Part shown: positions 11,318 through 23,323 of the stretch, in pieces
Layout: each line of letters opens with the position of its first letter
How positions within the stretch are numbered: position 1 is the first letter of the stretch
Assembly: GCA_033439685.1 (NCBI GenBank)
Contig: JAUEDM010000011.1
Span: 62,001-126,000, forward strand
DNA from: Apodospora peruviana
Taxonomy: Eukaryota; Ascomycota; Sordariomycetes; Sordariales; Lasiosphaeriaceae
DNA: 64,000 nt
Direction of reading: 5' to 3'
Notes under the pieces: generated by a model
Database searches by the model: none
What the model was told of the DNA's origin: nothing
The model's input: the letters and a program-made list of their open reading frames with translations, nothing else
Translations under genes and position numbers: made by a program

Positions 11318-13855
11318 CTAAAATTGTCCCATAGATCCACCTGCACTACTCTGGTCACCTGCCCATCTGCTATTGTCATCATCAAACTCTGCCTCTCCCG
11401 TTCTGGCCAGCTGCGTCAAGTCAAATCCAGGATCAGCCACCGGGTTCGCAAACCCCTCCTCCCACAGCATAGTGTCCGTTCCAACCCCCATGGACTCATC
11501 ATAGAACGGTTCTCCGAGCTGTCTATGGTCCATCATGGAAAACATAGGGGTAGGATTTTCGCGACTTTGACTCAGTTGACTAATCCGCCGAGGCATACTG
11601 GTGTTGATCTCGTGCGACGAGCTCGTCGATGCCGCTGAGCTGATGTTCGGGAGACCAGTAGCCGTTTGTGCAACAACCAGGCTATTAGCTGTCCCGGGCG
11701 ACTGCATGTTACCACTGGCCGACCACGGGCTGGAGCCGGGAGGAGGCGATGAGAAGTCGAACTCCGGCATCCCTTCAGGAAACAGATCAAAGGCTTGCGG
11801 CCACTGAAAAGATGGCGAGAGCTCCTCGCCGAACGGCATGGCAGTGGACCGCAAATGGGCCAGCAGCTCATATCGAGCGCCCATATGACTGTTTCCGCGC
11901 TCCGCCATGCCGCGCAGCAGACGGAGGCCCTCATTCATGCGCTGCGTGTTGACCGCGTCGGCCGGGAACGCAACGCACACCATGACCAGCACGATGGTGG
12001 CCGAGAAGATGTGCTCGCCGTCCATGTAGCCGTACGTAGCCACGAGGTCGCGCTGCTCGGCGACGGCCATCATCTTGACGGTCTCCTGCGCAGCCGACAC
12101 GCACATCTCGATCATGCGCACCGTTGTCTGGCTCAGGCCTTCTTTCCAGTCCTTCTCCTTGGCGTCTGGACCGCCATGGCCGCGGATTTCGCGGAGCCGT
12201 TGCTGCACGACGTGGAAGAAGAGCGGACGCGCTGTCATGTTGATGCACGAGTAATAGTGGCTGAAAGTGCTGACGCTCTCGCGGTTGGTGCTGAGCTTGG
12301 AGGCCTCAAAGCGGAGTTCGTCCGGTAGGTTTTGGTTCCATTTTGAAAGGGAAAGAATGATGCTCTGGACCGAGGCCATCAGGCTTCGGCCGGATTTGGG
12401 CTGTTGGGCTTTGCTGTAGATGGACTTGGTGATATCGCCGAGGATCCGGGACAACTCGGTGTAATGGCGGAGCACGACGGCCGGGCAGTAGTCGGCCTCA
12501 CCCGGTAATTTAGATGGCAGTGCGGTGCCGATGTCCTCGTCTTGGATGGTAATCGGATTCCCTGACTTGACTGACAGGATTCTGTCAAGGCTGTAGATGC
12601 TCCACCAGACGCGACGGCGGTGCTCGCGCACGGCATCGTCGATCTCGGGTGACAGCGTGTCTGTCGACTTGACTTCCTGGTGCAGGCCGAGGGAAATTGC
12701 CATGCGCAGGGCCATGCCTATGTACAAGAAGGCCGCATCTCTGCGGTTCATGTTCTGCATGAAGTAGCCCACGAGCGCAAGGGTCTCGACGCACAAGATG
12801 GAACCCTCCTCGTGTGCATCCGGGAGCAGCTGCAGCGCGTGGGTGAAGTACTCGAAGCCGGGGGGACCTTTGAAGTCGATCCACTGGTTGACCGAGTAGA
12901 GCTGGCCAAAGGCAAGCGTGAGGAGAACTTTGGCGTAGGCCAGGCAGGCTTCCTTGTCTGACAGGTCCGGCTGTCCACGATAGGCGGCGATAAGCTCCTG
13001 GTCAAAAGCACCGGGGTCGGTAAAGGCAAAGATGGTTCCGATATATGTATACTGTGCGGCAAATAACCGGCGTGCAATATCGATTGGCGGGAGCCTTATG
13101 TGGTTCATGGCTGCGAGCCGACGAGAAGGTAGTGCTCCAGGGTCGTAGAAGTTGGGATTGAAGTCCAGGCTGCCATCGTCGCCGGGAACTCCTGAAAGCT
13201 GGCGAACGTTGCGGAGGAAGTAGTCTGAGTGCCCCGGCCCTTTAAAGCTCGTAGATGGTCTGTCGAGGCTAAGTTGTGTGAAAGGACCGAGAAGAACATG
13301 GTCGTCCTCGATCTGCTCATCACTGTCCTCGGCAGCAGCATGATGTCTTCTGGAAGTGCCGTCGGCTGTGATCAAGGTGCCAGTGGCTCGAGGTCGGGCA
13401 GTTCGACGGACACCTTTCATGGTCCGCTCGTACGTCCCTCTGTCCGACGCCTTGAGTCGTTCAGCCAATGTGGACTCATATTTCTTCACCTTGGCCTCCA
13501 GAACTCGCAGGTAGCTGAGGAGCACAACAGGTAATATCTGATCAGTCTATCACTTATGAATTCGAAGGCTTGTTGACAAGACTTACTCTTCTTTGACTGC
13601 TATCATCCTGGATTCCTCATAGATACACTCAAATGCACCAACTCGGCATCTCTGACATATTGGCTTTTCTTTTGAGCAGGATTGCCGACGATTCCGACAC
13701 CGAAGACAGCTGAGAACATTCCCACAGGTGAGACATTTTGGTTTACGGGGTTATTGGTATGGATGGACTGCCACTCACGCGACTGGCCTGACCGAGGGGT
13801 GCTCATGGTGTTCAGGGGGCGGGGAGGAGGATTCTGATACCGTCGAGGCATCCAT
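11318..13855 (-). CDS. Zn2Cys6 fungal transcription factor
   Basis: Nuclear regulator. Exons 13855-13779, 13709-13587 and 13514-11318 give about 798 residues. The start at 13855 (MDASTVSESSSPPPEHHEH) was chosen because its frame joins the zinc cluster; a second ATG in the same exon is in the wrong phase. The Zn2Cys6 motif near residues 27-54 reads C-LR-C-RNRRQS-C-SKEKPI-C-QR-C-RVGAFE-C, with an intron cut exactly before its first Cys. A coiled linker follows (YLRVLEAKVKKYE), then the fungal-specific middle homology region (near residues 200-500) with the hallmark GLHQE...EHRRRVWWSIYSLDRILSVKSG and NP ITIQDEDI. The C-terminus is Ser/Pro-rich and acidic, a likely activation region. Target genes cannot be inferred; the neighbours (WSC protein, MFS permease) are not in an obvious cluster. 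Confidence 0.93.
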
Positions 13856-15279
13856 CGTGGGCGAGTTGGCCAGGCTCTGAGAGTGAGGAGTGATGGTGTT
13901 GCTAATAGGCTCGTCGGATAGAGTCCCCTAGAGCGACCAAGGGTGGAAATCGAAAGTGGCGACTACCTTGGTGAGTGGGTATGGAATGCATGGGAAGGTA
14001 GCTGGAGGAGGAAGGTGGCAAGTTGTTGACTCTATCTACCTATTATGTGGATATGTGTACATCATGATGTCTTGACGCGCTAGAGATAATTATCCAGAGC
14101 CTCGGAGGGGGTGGTTGGTGCCTGTCGGGGTGAATTTGTGAAAACATGAGCGGGACGATGGGGTCGATTCCCGATGAGCCCAGCGCCACAACGCTCCAGT
14201 CTCAAAATCTGCACCTTGCACATATAACAGGTGTCCTGTCAGCCCCACACAGTGGCTCAACTGAGAACAATAAATGCACGTATTCCAAATGAGGAATGCT
14301 TTGCACAGCCAGATTTTCGGGGTCGGTGTTCTGTGCCGATGTGCCATCCAAATTCCAATGTTGCTTTCATTAAAAACTGGCGGTCAGTTCGTTGGATTCT
14401 CCCCCGCATGCCCGTCCCACCTCGCTGTTATCTAGTTCACCTAACCGGAACAGGTCTAGCATGGATGCTGATAAGCTTTCGGGGGCCGGGGGGGGGGGGG
14501 GGGGGGGGTGCTGCTTGGTGAGCTTGTGAGGTGCTGTTGTGGTTGAGGGGCTCAGGGGTTGAGGCGGTGCTTCCCAGCCCTTACAAGGGAAGGAGGCCTC
14601 GCATTAACAACAATAATCAGTTGAAGACAAGGAAACGAGAGTCTAACACCACGCAGAGTTGCATGCATTCCCAGCCTCATCACGAAAAGCTCCAAAATTG
14701 ACATCTTTCGGGCGTCTATACCTAAGGTACTGTGTGCAACAGGAAGGCGATGCATGCAAGGTAACATCATCATGGTGTCTCCATCCATGGCGCTGTAGTA
14801 CAAGGGACCGTTGGCGTCGGTGGACCATCCCGATCTCTCCAAACCCACCGTCAACGAGAACGATGGATCAGCTCTTGTCTTGATTCGGCACCACCATGGG
14901 CTTCGCTCCGCTGTTTCGATTGCTTCCCATCCTCCGTCTGTCTCGGTCGCAGTTCCGCCATCATACCATGGTCCCGGTGCTCACCGAACTGACATGAGTC
15001 TGTGAGATAAGCGACGAAGATCGGCATCGTCATGATAATCGCTCATCCACACTCTTACATTGGCTCCATTCCCGGCGCAACGTCATCATGGCACTTGGAA
15101 GAACTTATAAGAGTAACAAATCGCCTTCCAAACTACAAGATGGGCATCAATTGTTTTCAGCAACATCACAGAATGTTCGCGAGGACTGCAACAGTCTCAG
15201 ATCCAAAAGAGCCGCAAAGTGACCAAGAAATTTGTTAAAGTCGGATACCTGCCAACATCACAAGCCGAATCCTGCCATC
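13856..15279. other. Intergenic, divergent promoters
   Basis: Lies between the divergently transcribed transcription factor and MFS permease. Contains a 21-nt poly-G tract and no recognisable gene. Confidence 0.5.
14488..14508. repeat. Poly-G tract, 21 G
   Basis: Uninterrupted run of 21 G on the + strand in an intergenic region. Confidence 0.95.
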
Positions 15280-16904
15280 ATGGGCGTCCCAAGTCCAGCC
15301 AGTGCCCTCCTCGAGGAGAATGGCAACAAGGCCAGAAATGAGAAGAACAACGGCCACACATCAGGATCTGATGTGGATGCTGCATCTGTCCAGCCAGCAG
15401 CTATCGAAACCCTCGACCCAGCAGCCGAACACCGACTGCTCATGAAACTCGACGCCGTCTTTGTGCCAATCATCATGCTCGTCTACCTCTCCTGTTTCCT
15501 CGACCGCAGCAACATCGGCAACGCCAAAATTGCCGGCATGCCCGAGGATATTGGCGCCTCGCCGGCCGAGTTCTCAACTGCCGTGTCCATCTTCTACGCC
15601 ACATACGTCGCCTTCGAAGCCCCCTGGGCCATTCTCCTCAAGAAGCTCACACCACGGTACCTTCTGACCGGACTGTGTGTCGTATGGTCTCTGACGACCA
15701 TCTTCACCGGCTTCGTGACCAGCATCGGCGGTCTGTATGCCGCACGTCTGGTGCTGGGAGCATGCGAAGGCGGCTTGTTTCCCGGGCTGAACTTGTATCT
15801 GACCATGGTGTACAAGCGCGAGGAGCAGGCGAGACGGGTTTCGTACCTGTTTGTGTGCACTGCGCTGTCCGGTGCGTTTGGCGGGCTTCTTGCCTATGTC
15901 ATCTTGAAGATGGACGGCCTTGCTGGGCTGCAGGGCTGGAAGTGGATCTATATCATGTAAGTTCAGTTTCTCGATGACAAGAGCAGAGAAGTCAAAGACT
16001 AACAAGCCCGATGTGTCAGTGAGGGAATCTTTAGTGTTCTCATTGGATTCGTCATCTGGTTCGGCCTTCCTAATGATCCAACAAACGCCTACTTTCTGAA
16101 CGATGAAGAGAAACGGATGATGCGCGTCCGTGCAGCTCAGCGGGCGCAGTATATGGGAAGCGAGGAGTTCAGCTGGGAAGAAATCAGAATCGAGCTGAAG
16201 GATCCCAAGATGTGGATCAGGTATGTCCTCTCCTCGGCACACACTGATAAGAGTGATCAGCACTGACGATGCGAGTCCAATGCAGCGGCGGCATCCAGTT
16301 CTGTCAAGATATCCTGCTCTACGGATTCAGCACCTTCCTCCCATCCATCATCCGGTCCATGGGATACGACAGCCTCGAATCCCAGTATCTCACTATTCCG
16401 GTATACGTGCTCGGTGGACTTTGCTTTCTCCTCGTCGCTTATGTCTCGGACCGTCTGTGTATCCGTGGGCCCTTTGTTGCCTTGGCCAACATCTTCGGCA
16501 TCATTGGTTACATCCTGATTTTGTGCCCAACCAGCAACCAAGTCAAGTTCTTTGGGACGTTTCTTTGTGCCATTGCCGTCTACAACGGCCCGGGACTGAA
16601 CCTGACCTGGCTGAATGTCAACGTTGCACCGCACTACCGCCGAGCCGCTGCCATCGGGTTCCAGCAGACCATCGGTAACACGGCGGGGATTGTGGCCGGT
16701 CAGATATATCGAACGTCCCCCTACGTTCTTGGCAACGCGTTCTCTGTTGGTGCCTTGTGTCTGGCCCAGCTGTTGATTGCTGCCAAGTGGTTGTACATCC
16801 GGAGTTTGAATGAGAAGAAGAGGAAGATTGAGAGTGGGGAGATGTCAGACGATAGAAGTGTCAAGACTGGTGATCGCGCTTTGGATTTCAAGTATCATTT
16901 ATAA
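15280..16904 (+). CDS. MFS transporter, allantoate permease (Dal5/anion:cation symporter) family
   Basis: Plasma-membrane permease of the major facilitator superfamily. Exons 15280-15956, 16020-16220 and 16286-16904 give about 498 residues, the normal size. Family marks: LMKLDAVFVPIIMLVYLSCFLDRSNIGNAK at the first membrane segment, ISR-type loop replaced by LTPRYLLTGLCVVWSL, and RLVLGACEGGLFPGLNLYLTMVYKREEQARR in the TM4-TM5 region. The C-terminal half has PHYRRAAAIGFQQTIGNTAGIVAGQIYR. Introns have normal GTAAGT/GTATGT donors. Substrates in this family are small anions such as nicotinate, allantoate, pantothenate or dipeptides; this one cannot be fixed from sequence. It converges with the DUF1445 gene downstream. 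Confidence 0.93.
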
Positions 16905-17537
16905 GAAAGACCATCACCCATCCGTCCCTGACTATAACCAATTGGTAGTTAGGCAACATATTTGATTCCACTTGCTCTGGGAGCAGTGACAGCGGACAAG
17001 GATCGCACACCAGCCTAATAAAAGCAATTGCTAACCACATTGATGTCTTGGGAGAGGTGGTTTACCAGTGGACAGTCCAAATTACTAGGATTCTACTGGA
17101 ATCAATATGATGATGAAAGGCGGGATGGGATACCATAGCTCTGACGGCGTTTATATTGCTAATATGATGCTCATGACCGATGGCGGACTGCAGGATCTGA
17201 AGTGGTCTTGTTACTCAATGATATCACTTGTTCTCCGCGACTTCTCGTGCCAACCATGCGTTAGTCTCACTCATGATATTGTCACTTGTTAAGTACCTTG
17301 GGTACATCTGATCAGTGGAGAAAAGCGTTCGAGGCACAAACAGAGGGCATTGGAAAGCTGCCTTTGACTGACAGCGCTGAGATCTACCGGTACAATATCT
17401 CTCTGGATAAATCCCCTTCACCAAAGAACTTGTCGAGGTGCTTCAGCGAGGCATCAGAGGGAAATGAATAAGTTAATGGAGTACAAGTTACAACCCATCA
17501 GCCTTGATGAGCACACCGGAAGATCTGTGGACCAAAT
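16905..17537. other. Intergenic between convergent genes
   Basis: Short unrecognised ORFs only, plus the second copy of the dispersed repeat (17054-17089). Confidence 0.5.
17054..17089 (+). repeat. Dispersed repeat core, copy 2
   Basis: Inverted relative to 10892-10927, with 3 mismatches in 36. The flanks show weaker similarity. Confidence 0.7.
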
Positions 17538-18467
17538 TTACTCATCAGCACCCTCACTGGCGTCAACAGGGCCGCCAAACACCTCTTGCTCTTGCACATC
17601 AAGCACAATCATGTGCCCAGGGGCATGCCCCATCACAGTGCCCTTTAGCTCGGCCCGCATGACAGCCTCTTGGGGGGTAACACCGCACCCCCAGAAGACA
17701 GGAACAAACCCCTCGTCAGCGCCTTGCCGGTATACCTGCTTTCCATCCAAACAGCGCGGCCCCTCGCCCCATTCAGGACATCCAATATCCTCGATACCCA
17801 AGCTAGCAGCAGCCTCCCACCCCCACGCAATCGGCTCGCCGTGTGTAGCCACAAACCGACGCGTGATCTCGCGCACCTTGTCAACGTCCTCCAACTGGTA
17901 CGGCCTCATGCTGACGACATATGTCCCGCCGGTGAACACGCCAGCGGGACAAAGCGCAATGTTGGTGCGGTACATTGGCACGTTGCGGTCCTGCACAACA
18001 TGACGGCAAGGCAAGCCGGCCTCGGCAAGGGCTGCTTCAAAGCTGTAGCTGCATCCGATCAAGAACCCGACGTGGTCGCCGTCTTGCCACTCGTCTACGA
18101 TGTCTGTTCTTTCGCCGACAAGCAGCTTCCCGTCGCGGTAGACACGGTATTGGGGCGCGTCGTGGCGGAGGTCGATGTCGGATGCTGCGACCAGCAAGGG
18201 ATGCGCGTCGGAACCGGAACGGCGGATATAGGACTTGAGTTCGTCGAAAGCGCCGGGGTGCGACGACTCTGCCAGCAATGGGCACGGGACGGGATTGCGG
18301 GCGCAGAGGAGGCGGAAGTCGGCTGCGTAGCGCTGGGGCAGGACAATCAGGTTTGCTTGGAGGTAGGACGGCGCGAGGCCGGAGGTTGGGCCGGTCAGCG
18401 CATTAGAGCGCGCTGCGAGTCGGACGGCGTGTCCAGTGCTGAGGAGATGGTTGGTCAGACTGCCCAT
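17538..18467 (-). CDS. DUF1445 / D-glutamate cyclase family protein (putative hydro-lyase)
   Basis: Single exon of 309 residues from the ATG at 18467 (MGSLTNHLLSTG). Family signatures: GLAPSYLQANLIVLPQRYAADF, CPLLAESSHPG, DIDLRHDAPQYRVYRDGKL, VGFLIGCSYSFEAALAEAGLP, VPMYRTNIALCPAGVF, VVSMRPYQ and VFWGCGVTPQEAVM, ending AELKGTVMGHAPGHMIVLD. This is the YcsI/UPF0317 group, characterised in mitochondria as D-glutamate cyclase, converting D-glutamate to 5-oxo-D-proline; fungal members are usually annotated putative hydro-lyase. Length is typical. The convergent MFS permease next to it may be a functional partner, which is inference only. Confidence 0.9.
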   Translation of the reverse strand: MGSLTNHLLSTGHAVRLAARSNALTGPTSGLAPSYLQANLIVLPQRYAADFRLLCARNPVPCPLLAESSHPGAFDELKSYIRRSGSDAHPLLVAASDIDLRHDAPQYRVYRDGKLLVGERTDIVDEWQDGDHVGFLIGCSYSFEAALAEAGLPCRHVVQDRNVPMYRTNIALCPAGVFTGGTYVVSMRPYQLEDVDKVREITRRFVATHGEPIAWGWEAAASLGIEDIGCPEWGEGPRCLDGKQVYRQGADEGFVPVFWGCGVTPQEAVMRAELKGTVMGHAPGHMIVLDVQEQEVFGGPVDASEGADE

Positions 18468-19276
18468 TGTCAATTCGGATCACTGTGGCTCAGTCTGCTG
18501 TTAATGGAGATTTGAGGGGTTGGAGTTGTTGTCGACCGCGCTCCTGCCATCTCTCGTGGTTCGGAGGCCAATTCATATTGAAGCTGATCAAGTCGGATGC
18601 CTCGCACTGCGCCATTGTCCAGACGAGGCTCTGAGGCTGTCAACAACTTCCAACGTCGGTCGGGAGGCGATGCACGATGGCTGCAGTGGTGTGGACTCGG
18701 CCAGAAGCGGTTTGGTGCGGGACTGCGGGATCACCATGATAGGGCGATAAGGACGGGGCGGTGCTTGGCGTCGGGGACCCACAGCCGACCCGAAGCGTTT
18801 TAGCCCCGGGCTCGGAGTCCGAAGACGCGGACCGCAACCCCGCAGTGGATCATCAGGACGCTGTCAACCGGTCAATGTCCATATAGCCTTTCGTACCGTA
18901 CAGATGACACGTGTAGGGTACAGGTTGTATGAATTGTATGCAATAGAACCTTGTGCAACCTGCGGACCACAAGCAGGTGAATCCCTCAGGATCATCGAAA
19001 CAGAAATGTGAACGCTTTGGAACCAGCCAGGGTAACCCGTAGACTCCCCAGTAAGGCTGATTGTAGCCCTCGGATCCTTCGTTAACGTGCGTTGCTGGCC
19101 CTGTCACTGGTGCCAAGCCATTCGTGCCGCGCTGACAGCTTTGATGCCGGGCAGGGAGGGGTACAGTTCCAGTCGCGACCAACCCATAAACCCGTCCAAA
19201 AATTCCATGTTGGAACTCTGTTGACACCTTTGCTTCTCACACTCTTCAGATTCACGAAAAAGAATCTCACTCAAAA
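18468..19276. other. Intergenic, divergent promoters
   Basis: Separates the divergently transcribed DUF1445 and TMEM53-like genes. Short ORFs on both strands have no recognisable domain. Confidence 0.5.
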
Positions 19277-20242
19277 ATGGCTTCCAACGCGCCCGCGTCC
19301 GAGGCAGGTAAAAATGGTCCCCTCTCCTTCATGACCAAGCTATCGCCCTGCGTGTACATCTACCGCCCCTCCAACACCGGCGATAGGTCCGTCTCCACCC
19401 CCGCCGCCGAATCCGTCGTATCCGCTCGCACCACCCCCCACCAAGCGACGACGACGCCCAAATTCATCCTCCTCGCAACCTGGATGGGCGCGCGCGACCC
19501 ACACATCGCCAAATACGTTCTGCCCTACCAAGCTCTCTTTCCGTCAGCGCAGATTTTGCTCATCCGCTCCGAGCTGCGCCACTTTGCTCCCTTGATGCGC
19601 GGCCGAACCGCCGCATCCGATATCTCTCCCGCCGTTCCGGTCTTGCGGTCCTTCGTCAATGAGATACCGTCTGGCGAAAACGGGCGGCCCGAAATGTTGG
19701 TTCATATATGGTCCAATGGTGGCTCCTCGTCCCTTTCTCTGCTGCATAAACTGTTACTCTCAAAATATCCGGATCTCGAGTTTCCGAGGCACACGATCGT
19801 CTTTGACTCATGTCCGGGCCAGTTTTCGTATTGGCCCGGGTACAAGGTCGCTATGACAGGGATCCCGCCCTGGAGATGGTTGCGATTTATTGTGTCGCCG
19901 TTTATACATGCGCTTACTGCGTGGACGTGGGTGCTGTACCTTCTTATTGGGAAAAGGTGGAAAAGATTTCAAGGTCTGTTGGCCGAGTTGTCTGAGGGTC
20001 ATAACGATTTGGTGTCGCCAGGAAACAGGGCGGGGAGGGAGGTTTGCAGGACATATGTGTATAGCGATACTGATGAACTTATAAACTCGACGGATATTGA
20101 GGAGCATGCTGCGGACGCGAAGAGGAAAGGACTTAAAGTCAGGATGGAGAAATTTGAGGGGAGTCAGCACGTTGCGCATGTTAGGGCTGACGAGGGTAGG
20201 TATTGGCGCGTGGTCAAGGAGACGTGGGAGGGGACGGATTGA
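19277..20242 (+). CDS. TMEM53/DUF829 (PaxU-like) alpha/beta hydrolase-fold protein
   Basis: Single exon, 321 residues. The DUF829 pattern is visible: FILLATWMGARDPHIAKYVLPYQALFPSAQILLIRS near residues 63-98, the nucleophile-elbow-like block MLVHIWSNGGSSSLSLLHKLL, TIVFDSCPGQFSYW, the late YVYSDTDELI and a histidine in FEGSQHVAHVRADEGRYW. These suit a Ser-Asp-His arrangement. A hydrophobic stretch (HALTAWTWVLYLLIG) near residues 210-230 could anchor it to a membrane, as in nuclear-envelope TMEM53 proteins. In fungi, PaxU-like members sit beside indole-diterpene genes, but no such genes occur here. Substrate unknown. Confidence 0.9.
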   Translation: MASNAPASEAGKNGPLSFMTKLSPCVYIYRPSNTGDRSVSTPAAESVVSARTTPHQATTTPKFILLATWMGARDPHIAKYVLPYQALFPSAQILLIRSELRHFAPLMRGRTAASDISPAVPVLRSFVNEIPSGENGRPEMLVHIWSNGGSSSLSLLHKLLLSKYPDLEFPRHTIVFDSCPGQFSYWPGYKVAMTGIPPWRWLRFIVSPFIHALTAWTWVLYLLIGKRWKRFQGLLAELSEGHNDLVSPGNRAGREVCRTYVYSDTDELINSTDIEEHAADAKRKGLKVRMEKFEGSQHVAHVRADEGRYWRVVKETWEGTD

Positions 20243-20847
20243 ACTTAGACAAATTTGTTCTCGTATGGTTGGTCTGGGTATGGGAGTTCGGATTGGAGCA
20301 TGCTTTCTGGCGAATAGTGGTTCGGGACTTCTTGCAGATAGAATTTGGCGTTAGAGGCACAAGTTGAAGGAACGTGAAGTAAGAGCTCTCTCCTCGGAAG
20401 CAAACAAGGATCCAGCAGCAGATGACGCAAGCTAAACCAGGTGGATTGCACGACTCTGTGAAATGAGCATCACTCGTCTGTTCGTTGATCATTAAATAGA
20501 TAATAGGCTGCTAAACAAAACTCCGCAGGAATGCATCGCTCCAGAACGCCCATACGATGCTTCGCCCGCATTCGCTCCACACTGCCCAAATGTACAAGAA
20601 ATACATATCCTACTATCATCTTATATCCTTCCTTTTCTTTCCTAGCCAATCCTGCTCTATGATTACTTAACGAGAGTACGGACCACCAAAGCCGCTCAGT
20701 GTCGTGGTGGGTATCGTGTGGCATGCTCCTCGCATGCTAGGTTTGATGAGGGTTGTAAATACGTTGAGAATTTGGGGCATCGTGGAATCGGATCGGGAAA
20801 AAAGACGAGATGTAACAAGAAACTTAAGGGTGTCTGTCCGCCAACCA
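20243..20847. other. Intergenic, convergent 3' ends
   Basis: No gene seen; short unrecognised ORFs only. Confidence 0.5.
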
Positions 20848-21183
20848 TCAGGAAGTCCTCTGCTTCTTACTCCGCCGTCCGTCCTCGTCGTCGAAGTGCG
20901 CAGCGGCCTTCTTCCCTTCTGCTACCGACGACTTCTTATCGGTACCACCGCTCGTATATGTGTATTCCTCCTCTTCCATGTCGCCGTAGCCTTCGTCTAT
21001 CTCAGCGCACGCGTCGCACTCCTGGTCGAAGCTGTGCTGGTCCGTCTGCACGCCGCGTTTGCACTGTCCAAACACCCCTGTGTTCTTGGCCTCGAGGCAC
21101 GATAACTCCTGCGATAGGTCGTCCCATGTGAATGTCTCCCTGCAGCGTGTGCATGCCCCCGTGAAGGCTATTAGGCGACACAT
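20848..21183 (-). CDS. Small Cys-rich acidic protein, unknown
   Basis: 111 residues, one exon, starting MCRLIAFTGACTRC. Cysteines at the N-terminus (C2, C11, C14) and later pairs (CKRG, CDAC) suggest metal binding. The second half is acidic (GDMEEEEYTY) and ends in a basic Lys/Arg tract (RRSKKQRTS) that could be a nuclear signal. Small MC-starting fungal proteins of this kind are common and uncharacterised. The gene at 30.5 kb has a similar start and layout. The opposite-strand ORFs look like shadows. Confidence 0.6.
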   Translation of the reverse strand: MCRLIAFTGACTRCRETFTWDDLSQELSCLEAKNTGVFGQCKRGVQTDQHSFDQECDACAEIDEGYGDMEEEEYTYTSGGTDKKSSVAEGKKAAAHFDDEDGRRSKKQRTS

Positions 21184-23323
21184 TTCCAGTGACGTTGTAT
21201 TTGTGTTTGTTCTTCCGCGTAAAAAAGCGACATGCCACAGTCGTGGTGGCGCGTTGGTTACGAGATCGTGGCTGGTGTATGCCGAGATCGTCTACAGGGT
21301 TCAATGTTTGAGCGTCAGGAGGGTTTTTTTGCGGGGTAAATCAGATACTCGTTGAAGCCGAAAAGGGAGCTCCTCACTTGACGATTGCCATGGAGGGGAA
21401 TAGAGACAAACAAATGTTGGTAATGAAGCGAAACTCTCTCCAGGTTATCATGATCATGAGCTTGTCGAGAAATGTCCTTCATATTCCATGAATGACAGAT
21501 ATCCTTCTGGCTTCACTGCCCCCGATCCCCACACTAGTGGACCGTTTTGGAGGTGCATTGAGTGGCGTAGCGGGATGATGTGGGAAAGAACCGTACAGCA
21601 AATCCGTCCAGCGGCGGCCGCACTCAGGTTCGCAACGGCATTTGAGCGGGAGCTATCCGTACCTTGGCGTTGTGAAGTACGAGCAGGTGATGTCTCGCCC
21701 CGCTCCGGTTCCAGACAACAGCAAATCTGGGAAGCTGCTCTCCTGAATCGTGAAATCGAAGGGAAATCGTCGCTTCGGGGTCTGCAATGTCTCGTTCTGG
21801 GTCTGCTCTTTCAGCGGAAAGACTCGTAGGTAGATGCGACAATTCGGGTCGAAAGGTTTAATAATTATATCAGGTCAGGCACGGCCACGAAGCAGTCTCG
21901 GATTCGGATGGCATCGTCGCGAGGATGGGTGGATCGAGGGGGCGATTGGGGGTGGCGTTTGGAGTTGATGCTCACGCACAGCTCGGGGGATAAGTGACAG
22001 ATCAGGAACGAAAGAAACTAGATAGAGCGAAATGCAATGCTTTTGAGCTTCGCTTGCGAGTGTCCGTCATATCTCAACGATTGGAGTTTGGTTGCGAGCT
22101 AGGGAATCACCCATGCTTTTCATGCGGGGGCATCTAACTCGAGACGGTTGGGCATTGGTGGCAGACTAGCAGCAGCCGAGGGCCAACCTACCTAGGCTGA
22201 ATTCAATGCAGACACGACTGTGCATCATGTCGGTCGTTAGCGGCCGTAGTGGTGGAGGATGAAGTACTCTTGGATCTTTGCTCTCTTCACTTCCCTTCTC
22301 AAGGTTTTGGTGGGTGTTTCAATCGTCTTTCCTGCTGCGCTGTGCCACTGTTCGGCGTGTTCCAGGCCATGCTGTCCCCACAGGGATCGTCGCTGACTTC
22401 GTGGAGATGGAGCCTGCGTCGATCGTTTGTCCCAGCAGCCAATCTTAAAAAGCCTCATGCGACATCCCGATCCGAAGATAAGCAGCAAGCTACCGTGTGG
22501 ACATGAACGGGTCAGCATGGTGCTAACAGATGAAGCAGACGATGAGGTTACCTTTCCGTTCAGCGGCCCGTTGCGGCCACATCCGTCATATGGTGAACCT
22601 CATGATCTTGGACTCTGAAGCACGTGGGCGGCGCGTGGGGTCACTGCTGCTCGAAGAACCGACTTGGCTAGACGGGACAGAGAAGAATGACCATTTACAG
22701 CCGTCTGACTTGGAAGCCCAATTTTGTGTCTCGTTTCTTGTATCTTTTTTGGGAGCGATCGAGATAAGCTGCAAGGCTCCAAGAAAGACATTGGCGGGTG
22801 TTCGCTGTCGATGTCCGCTCCACGCTCAGCGGAAGTTGCCCAGTGGCTCGCGGCATTGGTCAGACGCTTCCGAGTACCCGCTATTGCCGCTGTTACACAG
22901 CGTTAGCGAACGATTGGAGTGCCCAACCACGGCATGCAGTGGCTTCACCGCTTCAGGGGTTCGTTCGTGCGCCGTTCGGTCCTTCGGACCATCAACCTCC
23001 ACTTCGAGCTCAAAATATCCTCAACTACCTTTACATACGGACTAGACATATCGCTGATGTTGCACACTGATGTACTTTCAGGTAAAACCAGATGTCATTG
23101 CCATGAATGATAATGCCATCCATGATTCATCAGGATAGACAAAAAAGATAACCGCGGACGCCTCAAAGTTCAGGACAGACACCAAGAAAACCCCTGGAAT
23201 AGTAGTAGTACTAAACAAAAAGACTCCGGGCAGCAAACACTGCATTAACTCCATCCCTCTATCCCGACATCAACATAGCTAATTAGATACTTCATTCTCT
23301 CGTATGTAAATGCAGACGTAGTC
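21184..23323. other. 2.1-kb stretch with no supported gene
   Basis: Several ORFs of 60-171 codons on both strands (longest about 22530-23045, +) show no domain, signal peptide or coherent splice pattern. Probably long promoter and terminator regions. Confidence 0.45.

Noticed and set aside
14090..14180. Possible tRNA (GGGGTCGATTCCC resembles a B box)
   Set aside because: No A box at a suitable distance and no pairing acceptor stem.
22530..23045. 171-codon plus-strand ORF
   Set aside because: No family resemblance and no supporting splice or signal features.
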